Below, piece by piece: positions 63,498-64,000 of a stretch of DNA of 64,000 nt. Position 1 is the first letter of the stretch, and each line of letters starts with the position of its first letter. The notes under the pieces are model-generated. The model made no database searches and had not been told where the DNA came from. It saw nothing but the letters and a program-made list of their open reading frames with translations. Origin of the DNA: Saccharothrix australiensis (GTDB taxonomy: Bacteria; Actinomycetota; Actinomycetes; Mycobacteriales; Pseudonocardiaceae); contig NZ_RBXO01000001.1 of the NCBI RefSeq assembly GCF_003634935.1, forward strand, positions 5,047,501 through 5,111,500, read 5' to 3'. A program made the position numbers and the translations under genes.

Positions 63498-64000
63498 GTG
63501 GTCGAGTCGAGGGCGGACGTCGCCGCCGCTGCCGCGACGGGGCTCGGGATGGTCCTGGGCACCCTGCTGGTGCCGCGTACCGGCGTGCAGACCGCGCTGG
63601 ACGCGGTCGGGTACGCGCTGCTGGTGGCCGGGGCCGTGCCGCTGGCGTGGCGACGCCGGTTCCCCCTGGCGGTGGTGTGGGCGACCGCCGCGACGTGCGT
63701 GGCCTACTACGGCCTGCGGTACCCGGGCATCTTCGCCTCCGCGCCGGTGCTGCCGGCCGTCTACACCCTGGTCGCCGCCGGTCGCCGGTGGCAGGGCGTC
63801 ACCGCGGCGCTGGCGTTCCTCGCCGCCCTGTACCTGGTCGTGGCCATCCCGCTCGGCACCGCGCGCCCGCACGGCGGTGTGGCGTGGAACGCCGGGTTCC
63901 TGGCCGCCGCGGTGGTGATCGGCACGATGGTGGCCGGCCACCGCGCCTACCTGCGGGTCGTGGAGCAGCGCGCGGTCGAGGCCGAGCGCACCCGTGAGGA
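63498..64000 (+). CDS. Sensor histidine kinase, N-terminal part (runs off window)
   Basis: The first 167 residues read VVESRADVAAAAATGLGMVL and continue as about four or five membrane segments (for example GYALLVAGAVPLAW, LAFLAALYLVVAIPL, GFLAAAVVIGTMVAG), ending YLRVVEQRAVEAERTREE, where the dimerisation helix of NarL-type (HPK7) kinases begins. The phosphoacceptor His and ATPase domain are beyond position 64000. GTG 63498 is the only sensible start; no ribosome site, with TTACCGT just upstream as a possible -10. A NarL-type response regulator is expected next. Confidence 0.8.
   Translation, partial: MVESRADVAAAAATGLGMVLGTLLVPRTGVQTALDAVGYALLVAGAVPLAWRRRFPLAVVWATAATCVAYYGLRYPGIFASAPVLPAVYTLVAAGRRWQGVTAALAFLAALYLVVAIPLGTARPHGGVAWNAGFLAAAVVIGTMVAGHRAYLRVVEQRAVEAERTRE

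Noticed and set aside
63463..63918. Plus-strand frame starting MACPRHPVTV
   Set aside because: Out of frame with the membrane-spanning kinase start at 63498; Arg/Pro-rich shadow, although GGAGGAGG precedes its ATG.
1..64000. tRNA, rRNA, transposase or integrase genes
   Set aside because: None recognised on either strand; the repeats here are PKS-internal and not insertion sequences.

Overview
This window is very GC-rich DNA from an actinomycete. The gene style (GTG starts, strong GGAGG ribosome sites, 4-bp start/stop overlaps, mycelial-type regulators) would suit a member of the Pseudonocardiales, but the genus cannot be fixed from sequence alone. Nearly all of 1-56,400 reads as one biosynthetic gene cluster. 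It is a hybrid modular type I PKS/NRPS pathway with deoxysugar, pyrrole, tailoring, export and regulatory genes. From about 56,600 to the end the genes look like ordinary chromosomal neighbours.

Region 1 (1-25,528, all minus strand, transcribed right to left) holds four PKS genes. They encode a KSQ-AT-ACP loading module, module 1 (KS-AT-DH-KR-ACP), module 2 (KS-AT*-DH-KR-ACP), module 3 (KS-AT*-DH-ER-KR-ACP), module 4 (KS-AT-DH-ER-KR-ACP) and the start of module 5, which runs off the window. AT* marks acyltransferase domains that have lost the active-site histidines and about 80 residues. Large parts of these genes are near-identical repeats with a strong G+T bias on the coding strand. This is the signature of GRINS (genetic repeats of intense nucleotide skews) known from assembly-line PKS genes.

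Region 2 (25,808-43,189) carries a methyltransferase, a sugar-type SDR, a membrane-anchored carboxypeptidase-regulatory-like protein, a TetR repressor, a prolyl-AMP-ligase/acyl-CoA-dehydrogenase/KASIII-acyltransferase set (pyrrole-2-carboxylate type), two glycosyltransferases, an MFS exporter, a P450, an NDP-hexose 2,3-dehydratase, a C-A-PCP NRPS module and an alpha/beta-hydrolase with a Cys-Asp-His triad like tetramate-forming Dieckmann cyclases. Region 3 (43,768-56,353) carries two FAD monooxygenase-like proteins, an O-methyltransferase, a discrete acyltransferase, a YceI protein, a DHA2 exporter, an ABC exporter, two hot-dog dehydratase subunits, a KASIII and a discrete ACP. Two divergent promoters here contain 11-bp-spaced TCGA-type heptamers that look like SARP activator sites.

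Taken together, the PKS order predicts an acetate-primed chain with a terminal diene, a four-carbon saturated tether (one methyl branch) and then module 5. That is the right spacing for an intramolecular Diels-Alder decalin. The NRPS plus Dieckmann cyclase would release it as a tetramate; two glycosyltransferases and a pyrrole acyl group would decorate it. The combination recalls decalin-tetramate glycosides of the kibdelomycin/amycolamicin kind, but no halogenase lies in this window and the assignment is inference. The most unusual feature is that two modules appear to have had their AT destroyed inside skewed repeats while a free-standing AT sits in the same cluster.

Region 4 (56,604-64,000) has a GAF-PP2C phosphatase, a DUF1330 protein, a large STAND-like NTPase, two small proteins of unknown function and the start of a sensor histidine kinase.
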